This document shows positions 34,149 through 42,839 of a DNA stretch of 64,000 bases, piece by piece (positions within the stretch are counted from its first letter, which is position 1; every line of letters starts with the position of its first letter). The position numbers were made by a program, and so were the translations under genes. The notes beneath the pieces were generated by a model, which ran no database searches, had not been told where the DNA came from, and saw nothing but the letters and a program-made list of their open reading frames with translations. This stretch comes from Fimenecus sp051881455 (GTDB lineage Bacteria; Bacillota; Clostridia; Oscillospirales; Acutalibacteraceae): positions 46,529 to 110,528 of the forward strand of contig JBJEPX010000061.1 in assembly GCA_051881455.1 (NCBI GenBank). Reading direction: 5' to 3'.

Positions 34149-34176
34149 ATTATAACACGGCTTTACTTTTTGTCAA
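34149..34176 (-). promoter_or_regulatory. Candidate promoter of the FMN riboswitch-ribU transcript
   Basis: TTGACA (34176-34171), 16 bases, TATAAT (34154-34149) on the minus strand, with TGT before the -10. The -35 lies inside the last codons of the MFS gene, and the riboswitch starts about 20 bases downstream of the -10. Confidence 0.78.
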
Positions 34177-35374
34177 CACTTTTTTCTTTAATTCCAAGCA
34201 TTATAACGGCAAAAATCATAATTATGGGGAAAACTGCACCGTAGCCCAAACCTTGTTTTAAAGCCACACCGTCGGCAGATCCGCTTGAAACTGCAATTGA
34301 AATATAACTTACAAGCCACGGACCGAAAGCACAGCCCAAATCACCGGCAAGGGCAAGTATGCCGAACATTGAACCTCCGCCTTTCGGAAACATTCTTGCA
34401 GCAAGGCTGAAGGTAGCAGGCCACATTATGCTGACGCCGAGCCCTGTGAGTGCGCAAAAGAAAAGTGAAATTAAAGGAATATTTGAAATAGAAGTTCCGA
34501 TATAGCAAACTGAGCAAAGGACTGCACAAGCGGTGAGAGCACTTTTAATTTTAAGTTTTTCACCGTTAAAACCGAAAATTGTTCTTCCTATCCCCATAAA
34601 TACTGCAAACAGACAGGGACCCAATAAATCTCCCGTTACTTTTGATACTTTAAGTCCCGTTTCAGCAAAATATGATGACCATTGAGACATTGCAAGCTCG
34701 GAAGCGCCTGCACACAACATGATAATAACAGCAAAAAAGAAATTGTAGGATAAAAGAAGCTTACCGAGAGGAGTTTTTTCATCCTTTGACAAAGTTTTTT
34801 CAAGGGGAACAGTAGAGAAATTGATTGAGTTAAAAAGGGGAATAAACGCCCAAAAAGCGGGGGCTATGAACCAATACTTTTCACCGAATATTTTAATCAA
34901 AAGCGTTGTAATAATTACGGTAAGCACTTGTCCCCAACAGTAAAAGGAATGGAGCAGGCTCATTTCCGATGTTTTTTTTTCACCGGGTATTGATTCAACA
35001 ATCGGGCTTATTATAACCTCTGTAAGACCGCTGCCTACGGCGCACATAATAATTGAAATAACAATTCCGAAATATGGCTCAGAAAAAATCAACGGCAAAA
35101 TTGCCATGGACGCAAGGCCTGCAAAGGTAACGGCCTGCGACATTACAGATAGAATTCTGTATCCGATTTTGTCAACAAACTTAACGGACGCAATGTCAAT
35201 TACCGTTTGTGTAATGAAATTCACCGTAATAAGCGTTGACAGGCGTCCAAGGGAAATGTTGAACCTGTTGCTGAAAATTACAAACATCAGGGGTGCTAAA
35301 TTGTTTATAACAGCCTGAACAACATAACCGGTGTAGCAGGCGTATTTTGTGCTTTGATATGTTCTCTGTTTCAT
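34163..35374 (-). CDS. MFS transporter, sugar-type
   Basis: A 403-residue major facilitator with about twelve hydrophobic segments and no large soluble domain. N-terminal Y-x-x-Y-x-x-Q-A-x-x-N-N-L-A-P and the central S-E-M-S-L-L-H-S-F-Y resemble the FucP/glucose-galactose-type MFS group. Its start codon overlaps the manA stop by one base (TAATG), so translation is coupled and the substrate is likely a sugar feeding mannose or fructose phosphate metabolism. The substrate itself cannot be read from sequence. The ribU promoter begins within its last codons. Confidence 0.82.
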   Translation of the reverse strand: MKQRTYQSTKYACYTGYVVQAVINNLAPLMFVIFSNRFNISLGRLSTLITVNFITQTVIDIASVKFVDKIGYRILSVMSQAVTFAGLASMAILPLIFSEPYFGIVISIIMCAVGSGLTEVIISPIVESIPGEKKTSEMSLLHSFYCWGQVLTVIITTLLIKIFGEKYWFIAPAFWAFIPLFNSINFSTVPLEKTLSKDEKTPLGKLLLSYNFFFAVIIMLCAGASELAMSQWSSYFAETGLKVSKVTGDLLGPCLFAVFMGIGRTIFGFNGEKLKIKSALTACAVLCSVCYIGTSISNIPLISLFFCALTGLGVSIMWPATFSLAARMFPKGGGSMFGILALAGDLGCAFGPWLVSYISIAVSSGSADGVALKQGLGYGAVFPIIMIFAVIMLGIKEKSVDKK

Positions 35375-36321
35375 TATACTTTTGTTACTATTACCTCAAT
35401 ATTTCCTTTTATTTTAAATTTACCGTATTGTGCAGGGATGAACAGACTGTCACCTTTTTTCACATTTATTTCATCAATTTGACCGTTTCCTTCTGTAATC
35501 AGCAGGGAAACAAAAGACTTGTTGTCGGCAAATCCTAGGTATTCTTCTGTTACAGAAAGCTTTTCAACGCTGAAAAGCTCGCATTTTGTCAGTAACTGCT
35601 CTGAATATCCGTTAAAGCTGTTGAGTTCACCCTCAGGCTCTGTTCCACGATCGGGAGGCGTGCATTTTGTCACATCAATAGCCTTGTCAATATGAAGCTC
35701 TCTCGGTTTTCCGTCAGCTCCTAATCTGCCGTAATCATACACACGGTAGGTGGTGTTGGAATTTTGCTGAATTTCGGCTAAAAGTATGCCCTTACCGATT
35801 GCGTGGAGAGTTCCCGCCTCAATAAAGAATAAATCTCCTTTTTTTACTTTTACTTTATTTACGGTTTCAAGAAATGTGTTATCGGCAATTCTCTTTTTAA
35901 ATTCCTCGTTAGAAATTTGTTTGTTAAAACCGTAAATAAGCTCTGCACCCTCATCACAGTCAAGAATGTACCAACATTCCGTTTTGCCGTATTCCTTTTC
36001 AACTCTTAAAGCATATTCATTATCCGGGTGCACCTGAACGGATAAATCATTTTTTGCATCAATAAGCTTTATAAGTATGGGGAAGTATTCAAATTTTTTC
36101 CCGTTTTCTCCCAAAAATTCAGGATTGAATTTCATAACTTCGCTTAAAGTCTTACCCTTGTATTCACCGTTTAAAACGGTGTTTTCACCGTCCTTGTGGC
36201 ATGAGAGCATCCACCCTTCGGCGAGTTTTTCAAGAGGGGACTGAAAGCCGTATTCATCACGGAGCCTTGTTCCGCCCCATATATAATCTTTAAATACCGG
36301 TTGAAGCTTCAAAATTTCCAT
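35374..36321 (-). CDS. manA: Mannose-6-phosphate isomerase, class I
   Basis: Zn-dependent cupin enzyme interconverting mannose-6-phosphate and fructose-6-phosphate. The 315 residues are the short Firmicutes form. Y-I-W-G-G-T-R-L near the N-terminus, Q-V-H-P-D-N-E (about 94-100) and G-T-L-H-A-I-G-K-G (about 168-176) carry the zinc and substrate residues. The ATG at 36321 is set by AGGAGT upstream; an earlier in-frame start would precede that site. It is the first gene of a manA-MFS operon, divergent from a sulfatase. Confidence 0.94.
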   Translation of the reverse strand: MEILKLQPVFKDYIWGGTRLRDEYGFQSPLEKLAEGWMLSCHKDGENTVLNGEYKGKTLSEVMKFNPEFLGENGKKFEYFPILIKLIDAKNDLSVQVHPDNEYALRVEKEYGKTECWYILDCDEGAELIYGFNKQISNEEFKKRIADNTFLETVNKVKVKKGDLFFIEAGTLHAIGKGILLAEIQQNSNTTYRVYDYGRLGADGKPRELHIDKAIDVTKCTPPDRGTEPEGELNSFNGYSEQLLTKCELFSVEKLSVTEEYLGFADNKSFVSLLITEGNGQIDEINVKKGDSLFIPAQYGKFKIKGNIEVIVTKV

Positions 36322-36351
36322 CGTATTACTCCTAAAATTCAAATTACCATA

Positions 36352-36380
36352 ATGATACCACGGATTTAAGTTCTTTTCAA
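36352..36380 (-). promoter_or_regulatory. Candidate promoter of manA-MFS
   Basis: TTGAAA (36380-36375), 17 bases, TATCAT (36357-36352) on the minus strand, with TGG before the -10. No catabolite-responsive element was recognised. Confidence 0.6.
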
Positions 36381-36400
36381 CTTAATACGGCTTTTTTCTA

Positions 36401-36429
36401 TTGTTTATTGCTTTAAATTATGTTAAAAT
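36401..36429 (+). promoter_or_regulatory. Candidate promoter of the sulfatase gene
   Basis: TTGTTT (36401-36406), 17 bases, TAAAAT (36424-36429), with TGT before the -10. It is divergent from and about 20 bases away from the manA promoter. Confidence 0.6.
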
Positions 36430-36453
36430 TACTGTAAAAGGGGAGATACTGTT

Positions 36454-37752
36454 ATGAAGAACAATGTAATATTTTATTTTTCCGACCAGCAGAGATATGA
36501 TACCGTTACAAAGGATATTATGCCGAATTTGACCGAGTTCGCAAAAGACGGAACTTTCTTTGAAAACTGTTACACATGTCAGCCTGTGTGCGGTCCTGCA
36601 AGAGCCTGCTTGCAGTCGGGAGTTTATCCAACTGAATGCGGCTGCCACATTAACGGAATACCTCTTCCCCAAAACACAAAATCTTTGGCGGATTATTTTA
36701 ATGAAAACGGCTATGATACTGCATATATAGGTAAATTGCATTTAGCTTCCGGTAAAAACGGGGGCGAAAACATAAAATGCGAAACAACGGCAATACCTAA
36801 AAGCCGTTTATGGGGATATAATTATTTCAGGGGCGCCGATGTTTTGGAATTTACATCTCATGGGTATGACGGTTATGTATTTGACGAGAATGGAAATAAA
36901 ATTGAGTTCAAAGGCTACCGTGCCGATAAAATTAACGATTTTGCATTGGAATACATAAACAATCACAACGGTGAAAAACCGTTTTTTATGTTTGTTTCTC
37001 AGCTAGAACCCCACCATCAGAATGACAGGCACCGTTTTGAAGGTCCGAAAGAAAAGGTGGAAAAATATAAAGATTATCCCATTCCCGACGATTTATCCTT
37101 CCTGAAAGGGAATTATAAAGAGATGTATCCCGACTACCTTGCTGCAATCGAAAGCCTTGACGATAATTTCGGTCGGTTGATTGCCTGCCTGAAAGCGAAG
37201 GGGATTTATGATAATACAACGATTATCTATACCTCCGACCATGGTTGCCATTTTAAAACAAGAAATTCGGAATATAAACGGAGTTGTCATGATTCGTCAA
37301 TCCATACACCTTTGGTTATCAAAGGTGTGGGATTTCAAAAAGGTGTTCGCGACGATCGTTTGGTAAGCCTTGCCGATTTGCCTGCAACTATATTGACTTC
37401 GGCGGGAATAAAAGTACCCCAATACTATCAGGGAAGCGCCGTTCAAAATAATAATGAACGGGATTGTGTATTTATACAGATTAGTGAAAGTCAGTGCGGC
37501 AGAGCAATCAGAACAAAACGGTACACATTTTCCGTCACAAGTAAAAAACTGTTTTCTTCCCATTCAAATATATATTTTGAGGATTTTCTTTATGATAACG
37601 AAAAAGACCCTGCACAGAAAAATAATCTGATTAAATCCAAAGAGTATAACAGCGTAAAAGCAGAAATGAAAAACCTGTTACTTGCGCAAATTGAAAAAAT
37701 TGAGGGTGAGCGGCCTAAAATTATCCCCTGTATTTCTGCTAAAAGGAAATAA
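36454..37752 (+). CDS. Cys-type sulfatase
   Basis: Alkaline-phosphatase-fold sulfatase that would remove sulfate esters from glycans or other organics. The 432 residues have the signature C46-G-P-A-R50-A-C-L-Q-S-G; Cys46 would be converted to formylglycine, in anaerobes by a radical-SAM maturase (anSME), which is not in this window. F-S-D-Q-Q near residue 11 and Y-T-S-D-H-G near 270 give metal ligands. No signal peptide is apparent, so it probably acts in the cytoplasm on imported substrate. Divergence from manA and the sugar transporter suggests a shared role in sulfated-sugar use. A phosphonate or phosphodiester hydrolase of the same fold is possible. Confidence 0.85.
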   Translation: MKNNVIFYFSDQQRYDTVTKDIMPNLTEFAKDGTFFENCYTCQPVCGPARACLQSGVYPTECGCHINGIPLPQNTKSLADYFNENGYDTAYIGKLHLASGKNGGENIKCETTAIPKSRLWGYNYFRGADVLEFTSHGYDGYVFDENGNKIEFKGYRADKINDFALEYINNHNGEKPFFMFVSQLEPHHQNDRHRFEGPKEKVEKYKDYPIPDDLSFLKGNYKEMYPDYLAAIESLDDNFGRLIACLKAKGIYDNTTIIYTSDHGCHFKTRNSEYKRSCHDSSIHTPLVIKGVGFQKGVRDDRLVSLADLPATILTSAGIKVPQYYQGSAVQNNNERDCVFIQISESQCGRAIRTKRYTFSVTSKKLFSSHSNIYFEDFLYDNEKDPAQKNNLIKSKEYNSVKAEMKNLLLAQIEKIEGERPKIIPCISAKRK

Positions 37753-37837
37753 ATTGGTTAAATATTTGTACTTTTATGCAAATTTGGCTTGAATTTTCTT
37801 TATTTTTTCATCAAAATGCAGTTTTTTTATTATTCAC

Positions 37838-37866
37838 TTGCAAATTCTTACCTGATGATATAAAAT
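37838..37866 (+). promoter_or_regulatory. Candidate promoter of the aminotransferase-isp operon
   Basis: TTGCAA (37838-37843), 17 bases, TAAAAT (37861-37866), in the 144-base gap after the sulfatase. No terminator for the sulfatase is evident in the gap. Confidence 0.65.
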
Positions 37867-37896
37867 GTAATGAGAATACATTTGGAGGTTATTCAA

Positions 37897-39165
37897 TTGC
37901 AGTATAAACAAATGAGTAAGGATGAGCTGAGTTCACTTAAAAATGAGCTTTTAAAGAGATATGATGAATTTAAGGGTATGGGCTTATCATTAGATATGTC
38001 AAGAGGTAAGCCGGGTGCAGATCAGCTTTCGCTCTCCGCTGATATGCTTAATATAATCTCTTCATCTGAGGATTGTAAAGCAGAAAACGGATTTGATTGC
38101 AGAAACTACGGAGTTCTTGACGGAATACCGGAATGTAAAAAAATGTTTGCCGAGCTTTTAAGTGTTGAGCCTGATAATATTATTGTGGGAGGCTCTTCAA
38201 GTCTAAATTTGATGTATGATTACTTAAATCAATGTATGTTTTTGGGTGTTGCAGGCTGTGAGCCGTGGAGCCGTCAGGGTAAAGTTAAATTTATCTGCAA
38301 TGTTCCCGGCTATGACAGACACTTTGCAATTACGGAGTTCTTCGGAATTGAAATGATTTCCGTTGAAATGAAAAATGACGGTCCCGATGTTGAAAAAATT
38401 GCAGAACTAGTCCGTGACCCCATGGTTAAGGGTATGTTTTGTGTACCGAAATATTCAAATCCCAACGGCGTAACATATAGTGATGAAAAAGTAAAAGCCC
38501 TCGCGGCATTAAAGCCTGCCGCAAAGGATTTCAGAGTTATCTGGGACAATGCGTATGTTATTCACGAACTTACTGATGAGCCTGATGAGCTTTTGAATAT
38601 TTTTGACGCATGTAAGGAATACGGTACAGAGGACTATTTTGTGGAGTTTACTTCCACATCGAAGATTTCATTCCCCGGCGCAGGCGTTTCCGCAATCGCG
38701 GCCTCAAAAAACAATGTTGCCGATATTAAAAAGCGCTTGAATTTTCAAACTATCAGTTATGATAAACTCAATCAGCTTCGCCACGTTAAATACTTTAAAA
38801 ATGTTGACGGTATCCGCAAGCATATGAGCCGTCACGCAGAGATAATAGCACCGAAATTCAACCTTGTGCTTGAAATGCTTGAAAAAGAAATTGCTCCTTG
38901 CGGAATAGGCGAATGGGTTAAGGCAAAGGGCGGTTATTTCATAAGCTACGATACCACTGTTGGAAGCGCGAAAAGAATCGGCGAGCTTTGCAAGGCTGCA
39001 GGGCTTGTACTGACGACTGTGGGCGCAACTTACCCATACGGCATTGACCCGCAGGATAAAAATATCAGAATTGCTCCCACTTATCCATCTTTGAAAGACC
39101 TTGAAAAGGCTATGGAAATTTTCTGCCTTTGTGCAAAAATAGCGGCTGTTGAAGCCCTCATATAA
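37897..39165 (+). CDS. Aspartate aminotransferase, type Ic-like
   Basis: PLP fold-type I aminotransferase of the branch also found in Corynebacterium, interconverting aspartate and 2-oxoglutarate with oxaloacetate and glutamate. The 422 residues open with a Y-D-E-F-K-G-M-G-L-S-L-D-M-S-R-G-K-P stretch diagnostic of the branch. Lys256 in S-T-S-K-I-S is the PLP lysine and the C-terminal N-I-R-I-A-P-T-Y contains the substrate carboxylate arginine. The start is TTG at 37897, as GGAGGT lies 7 bases before it; the longer frame begins upstream of that site. Specificity for aspartate is inferred from the branch. Confidence 0.85.
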   Translation: MQYKQMSKDELSSLKNELLKRYDEFKGMGLSLDMSRGKPGADQLSLSADMLNIISSSEDCKAENGFDCRNYGVLDGIPECKKMFAELLSVEPDNIIVGGSSSLNLMYDYLNQCMFLGVAGCEPWSRQGKVKFICNVPGYDRHFAITEFFGIEMISVEMKNDGPDVEKIAELVRDPMVKGMFCVPKYSNPNGVTYSDEKVKALAALKPAAKDFRVIWDNAYVIHELTDEPDELLNIFDACKEYGTEDYFVEFTSTSKISFPGAGVSAIAASKNNVADIKKRLNFQTISYDKLNQLRHVKYFKNVDGIRKHMSRHAEIIAPKFNLVLEMLEKEIAPCGIGEWVKAKGGYFISYDTTVGSAKRIGELCKAAGLVLTTVGATYPYGIDPQDKNIRIAPTYPSLKDLEKAMEIFCLCAKIAAVEALI

Positions 39166-39175
39166 CGGAGTTAAA

Positions 39176-39901
39176 ATGAGTAACTTTATTGAAAAACAGA
39201 AGTCAGATAAGCCTTTTGTTTCCGCTGTCATTGTTTCTGCGGGAAGTTCTTCCCGTATGGGCGGAATTAACAAGCAATTCCTCGATTTAAACGGATTGCC
39301 TGTAATTGCTCGTTCAATTTCAGCGTTTCAAAAGAATTCTTTGATTGATGAAATCGTTATAGTTACCCGTGAATGTGATATTGAAAAGCTTTTGTGTTTA
39401 GTTAAGCAGAATGCTTATGCAAAGGTGTCACACATTGTTGTAGGCGGCTCAACACGGCAGGAGAGCGTATTAAACGGAATAAACGCCTGCTGTGCCGACT
39501 GTGATTTTGTAGCTGTTCACGACGGCGCAAGACCGCTTGTTACCCAAGAGGTTATCTCTAATACCGTGAAAGATGCTTTTAGGTATTTTGCCGCCGCCGC
39601 GGCGGTGCGCGTCAAAGATACCGTTAAAACGGTTGATGCCGATGGATTTATTACTTCAACGCCTGACCGAGCTTTTATGCGTTTTGTGCAAACGCCGCAG
39701 GTATTTCAAAAGGAACTGTACCTTAATGCTGTTAATTCAGTTGAGGACAGCCGCGGATTTACCGATGACTGTATGCTCATTGAGGCTTTCGGGGAAAAGG
39801 TCTTTCTGACCGAAGGTGATTATGAAAATATTAAAATAACTACTCCCGAGGATATTTTCTTTGCGAAAGGGTTTCTTGACAGGAGGAAAAATCATGATTA
39901 G
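39176..39901 (+). CDS. ispD: 2-C-methyl-D-erythritol 4-phosphate cytidylyltransferase
   Basis: MEP-pathway enzyme attaching CMP to methylerythritol phosphate. The 241 residues contain the nucleotide-binding V-S-A-G-S-S-S-R-M-G near 25-34, A-V-H-D-G-A-R-P-L-V near 115 and R-G-F-T-D-D near 195. The ATG at 39176 follows CGGAG and comes 10 bases after the aminotransferase; a longer in-frame start would overlap that gene. It overlaps ispF by 8 bases, the common IspD-IspF coupling. Confidence 0.96.
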   Translation: MSNFIEKQKSDKPFVSAVIVSAGSSSRMGGINKQFLDLNGLPVIARSISAFQKNSLIDEIVIVTRECDIEKLLCLVKQNAYAKVSHIVVGGSTRQESVLNGINACCADCDFVAVHDGARPLVTQEVISNTVKDAFRYFAAAAAVRVKDTVKTVDADGFITSTPDRAFMRFVQTPQVFQKELYLNAVNSVEDSRGFTDDCMLIEAFGEKVFLTEGDYENIKITTPEDIFFAKGFLDRRKNHD

Positions 39902-40391
39902 AATCGGTCACGGCTATGATGTGCACAGACTCACAGAGGGCAGAAAACTAATATTAGGCGGAGTCGAAATAGAAAACGGAGGAATAGGTCTTTTAGGTCA
40001 TTCCGATGCTGATGTTTTGCTCCATGCGATTTCAGATTCGCTTTTGGGCGCATGTGCTCTCGGTGATATAGGAAAGCATTTCCCTGATACCGATGAAGCC
40101 TTTAAAGATGCCGACAGTTTGGAACTTTTAAAAAAAGTCGGTGAAATCATTGCGGACGAGGAATATAAAGTTTACAATGTTGATGCCACCGTTATTGCAC
40201 AGTCTCCAAAGCTTTCTCCCTTTATTGATGAAATGAGGAAAAATATTGCAAATGCTCTTAAAATCCGCATTGACCAAGTAAGCGTTAAAGCTACAACAGA
40301 GGAAAAACTCGGATTTACGGGAACTGGCGAAGGTATTGCCGCTCACAGTGTTTGCTTGGTCGAGGAAACAAAAAAAGTAAAGTTTATATAA
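39894..40391 (+). CDS. ispF: 2-C-methyl-D-erythritol 2,4-cyclodiphosphate synthase
   Basis: Cyclises CDP-methylerythritol 2-phosphate in the MEP pathway, acting as a trimer. The 165 residues begin I-R-I-G-H-G-Y-D-V-H, where Asp9 and His11 bind metal; a third ligand is the histidine in L-G-H-S-D-A-D-V. T-T-E-E-K-L-G-F-T-G near the C-terminus is also conserved. AGGAGG directly precedes the ATG at 39894. It ends at a terminator. Confidence 0.97.
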   Translation: MIRIGHGYDVHRLTEGRKLILGGVEIENGGIGLLGHSDADVLLHAISDSLLGACALGDIGKHFPDTDEAFKDADSLELLKKVGEIIADEEYKVYNVDATVIAQSPKLSPFIDEMRKNIANALKIRIDQVSVKATTEEKLGFTGTGEGIAAHSVCLVEETKKVKFI

Positions 40392-40402
40392 TCAGTCGTT
40401 AA

Positions 40403-40430
40403 GGCCGCCTAATATGGGCGGCTTTCTTTT
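40403..40430 (+). terminator. Terminator after ispF
   Basis: GCCGCC (40404-40409) pairs with GGCGGC (40417-40422) around a short loop, followed by a T-rich tail. Confidence 0.85.
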
Positions 40431-40478
40431 TGTCAAAAAAACTTTTATCGGCATATTATGTATCGGGTGGTGGTTACA

Positions 40479-40697
40479 ATGAATAAAGTTATATTCAAGT
40501 TTTCCTCTGTGACATACGCCTTAAAAGGAAAAGAAATAGCAGAAAGTCTCGGAGGTAAAGCAGTTGTCAGAAAAAACCCGCATCCCTCAAAAAAAGAAGG
40601 CTGCGGTTACAGCCTGACAGTAAACGGTAATATTGACAGAATTATTACGGCATTTGACTTAAACAGAGTTAAATATCTGAGTTACGAGCTGATGTAA
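40479..40697 (+). CDS. DUF3343 protein (putative Se/S-carrier-like)
   Basis: A 72-residue protein of DUF3343, small proteins often placed near selenium or sulfur transfer genes; function not established. The K-F-S-S-V-T-Y-A-L-K-G-K-E segment and the G-C-G-Y-S-L stretch with one cysteine fit the family. The ATG at 40479 is favoured because GGGTGGTGG lies just before it; an in-frame ATG 21 bases upstream is possible. It is one base from the cysteine desulfurase start, so the two are cotranslated and likely work together. Confidence 0.85.
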   Translation: MNKVIFKFSSVTYALKGKEIAESLGGKAVVRKNPHPSKKEGCGYSLTVNGNIDRIITAFDLNRVKYLSYELM

Positions 40698-40698
40698 A

Positions 40699-41841
40699 AT
40701 GATATATCTTGATAACAGCGCAACAACTTTTCCAAAGCCACGGTCAGTTATGAAAGCTGCTGAGAAAGCATATTTTAAATACGGGGCAAATGCAGGGCGC
40801 AGTGCCTACGGTATGGCAATGGAAACATCGGAGCAAATATATAATTGCAGAAAAAAACTTGCCGCTTTTTTCTCTGCTCCGTCGGCTGAAAATGTCATAT
40901 TCACTTATAACTGCACAGCATCGTTAAATATGGCTATAAAAGGAATTGCCCGCAAAGGCGGTCATTTTATTATTTCTGACCTTGAGCATAATGCGGTTCT
41001 GCGTCCTTTGGAAAAGCTCAAAAAAGACGGCTTTTGTGATTATTCAGTGGCAAAGGTTGAAGCAGAGGACAAAGTAACCGTTCAGAACTTTCAAAACTCA
41101 ATAAGAAAAAATACGGTCGCAATTATATGTACCGGCGCTTCAAATGTTTTTGGAATTGCTCCTCCGATTAAAGAGATTTCTGCACTTGCGCATAAATATA
41201 ATCTTGTGTTTATCGTTGATTGCGCACAGAGTGCAGGTGTTATGAGTGTCGATATGCAGAACGACGGTATTGATATTATGTGCTGTGCAGGCCACAAAGG
41301 TTTGTACGGTCCTTCGGGAACAGGATTGATGATTTTGGGAGATAAGGTTAAACTTAACACAATAATTGAGGGCGGTACGGGCAGTAACTCGGCAAGCGGA
41401 AATCAGCCGGAGGTTTTGCCCGATAAGTTTGAAAGCGGAACACCGAATATTTCAGGTATTCTCGGACTTTCCGCAGGTATAGATTTTTTAAACAAAGTCG
41501 GCACGGATAATATATACGAGCATGAACTTTCAATCGTACGGTATATTCAAAATAGATTTTCCGAGAACCCGAATATTGTTTTATATACCGACTTAAACAA
41601 CAGTAATATGAAATTTTCGCCTATTCTTTCCTTTAATATCAGCGGTATGCACAGTGAAGAAACAGCTTCGGTTTTATCGGAAAACGGTATAGCAGTGAGA
41701 GCGGGGCTGCATTGCGCACCTCTCGCACACAGGAAAATGCACACGGAGGAAACGGGAACTGTTCGAGTTTCCCCGTCATATTTTACAGGAAAAAGTGAAA
41801 TAGATTTTTTTATAAATTGTGTTAATAAAATTGCAAAATAG
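40699..41841 (+). CDS. Cysteine desulfurase / selenocysteine lyase family protein
   Basis: PLP fold-type I enzyme releasing sulfur from cysteine, or selenium from selenocysteine, as an enzyme-bound persulfide. The 380 residues include N-S-A-T-T-F-P-K-P, the PLP lysine Lys200 in A-G-H-K-G-L-Y-G-P-S-G, and the reactive Cys339 in R-A-G-L-H-C-A-P. This arrangement matches the CsdA-like class II group more than IscS. Its partner DUF3343 suggests a dedicated carrier. No ISC or SUF scaffold genes are adjacent, so a role other than general Fe-S assembly is likely but unproven. Confidence 0.9.
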   Translation: MIYLDNSATTFPKPRSVMKAAEKAYFKYGANAGRSAYGMAMETSEQIYNCRKKLAAFFSAPSAENVIFTYNCTASLNMAIKGIARKGGHFIISDLEHNAVLRPLEKLKKDGFCDYSVAKVEAEDKVTVQNFQNSIRKNTVAIICTGASNVFGIAPPIKEISALAHKYNLVFIVDCAQSAGVMSVDMQNDGIDIMCCAGHKGLYGPSGTGLMILGDKVKLNTIIEGGTGSNSASGNQPEVLPDKFESGTPNISGILGLSAGIDFLNKVGTDNIYEHELSIVRYIQNRFSENPNIVLYTDLNNSNMKFSPILSFNISGMHSEETASVLSENGIAVRAGLHCAPLAHRKMHTEETGTVRVSPSYFTGKSEIDFFINCVNKIAK

Positions 41842-41859
41842 AATAAGTTGTGATACAAT
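41831..41859 (+). promoter_or_regulatory. Candidate promoter of cdaA-cdaR
   Basis: TTGCAA (41831-41836), 17 bases, TACAAT (41854-41859), with TGA before the -10. The -35 is within the last codons of the cysteine desulfurase gene. Confidence 0.65.
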
Positions 41860-41945
41860 ATATTGTGATTATATATATGCGTAACAAATTTTGGTGTTAT
41901 TACGGATTTTTTGCAATATATTGTATTTTTTTAGGAAAGCGTGAG

Positions 41946-42839
41946 ATGATGATTTTATTATCTTTAAGTGAAAATTTTGAACAGCTGAAAAAAGCACTTT
42001 TCTCTTTTGACAGGTTCAGCGATTTGCTTGATGTACTTTTAGTAGCTTTTGTTATATACAGCGCAATCAAGCTTATCCGTGAAACAAGAGCAATTCAGCT
42101 TGCAAAAGGCGTTGTTCTCCTCGCACTTTTGTATCTTGGGGTAACTGTTCTCGATATGCAGGCAAGTCAGTACATTATGAGCTTTGTTTTCGGCAACTTG
42201 TTTTTAATACTTGTTGTTATTTTTGCCCCTGAATTAAGACATGCCTTGGAGAGTGTCGGCAGAAGCTCGGTGTCCAACATAAGTTTTCTCAATTTTAAAA
42301 ATCGTGACGAGTACTTACTGAAAGAAGCCGTTGAAAACTCAATTAACTGTGTCTGTAAGGCGTGTGCCGATATGAGCGATAAGAGAATAGGCGCACTGAT
42401 TGTATTTGAAAAAGAAACAATACTCGGTGATATTATAAAAACAGGAACGCTTGTTGACGCTAAGGTAACAGTTGAGATTATAGGCAATATTTTTTTCCCG
42501 AAAGCTCCTATGCATGACGGAGCCGCCGTAATTAAAGACGGCAGAGTTGTTGCGGCGGGCTGTATTCTTCCGCTTACGGGAAATAATGATATAAGCAGTG
42601 ATTTAGGCACAAGACACCGCGCCGCAATCGGTATGAGTGAAAACAGCGACGCTATTGTTGCTGTTGTTTCCGAAGAAACGGGCGCAATTTCCGTTGCAGA
42701 GAAAGGCAAACTCAAAAGAAATATTTCCGACGGTGATTTAAGAGAAATTCTTATGAAAAACTTTATCCGTGATTATGATAAACCGAATAATATGAGCAAA
42801 TTTAAGGGATTTTTCAGAGGTAGCAAAGATGAAGAATAA
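41946..42839 (+). CDS. cdaA: Diadenylate cyclase CdaA
   Basis: Membrane-bound enzyme making the second messenger c-di-AMP from two ATP, controlling potassium and osmotic balance and wall integrity. The 297 residues have about three N-terminal membrane helices followed by the DAC domain, where D191-G-A193 and R223-H-R225 are the catalytic motifs. The start is set at the ATG-ATG pair at 41946-41949; a longer frame begins inside the promoter region and lacks a ribosome site. cdaR overlaps the end by 11 bases, the conserved cdaA-cdaR pairing. Confidence 0.95.
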   Translation: MMILLSLSENFEQLKKALFSFDRFSDLLDVLLVAFVIYSAIKLIRETRAIQLAKGVVLLALLYLGVTVLDMQASQYIMSFVFGNLFLILVVIFAPELRHALESVGRSSVSNISFLNFKNRDEYLLKEAVENSINCVCKACADMSDKRIGALIVFEKETILGDIIKTGTLVDAKVTVEIIGNIFFPKAPMHDGAAVIKDGRVVAAGCILPLTGNNDISSDLGTRHRAAIGMSENSDAIVAVVSEETGAISVAEKGKLKRNISDGDLREILMKNFIRDYDKPNNMSKFKGFFRGSKDEE

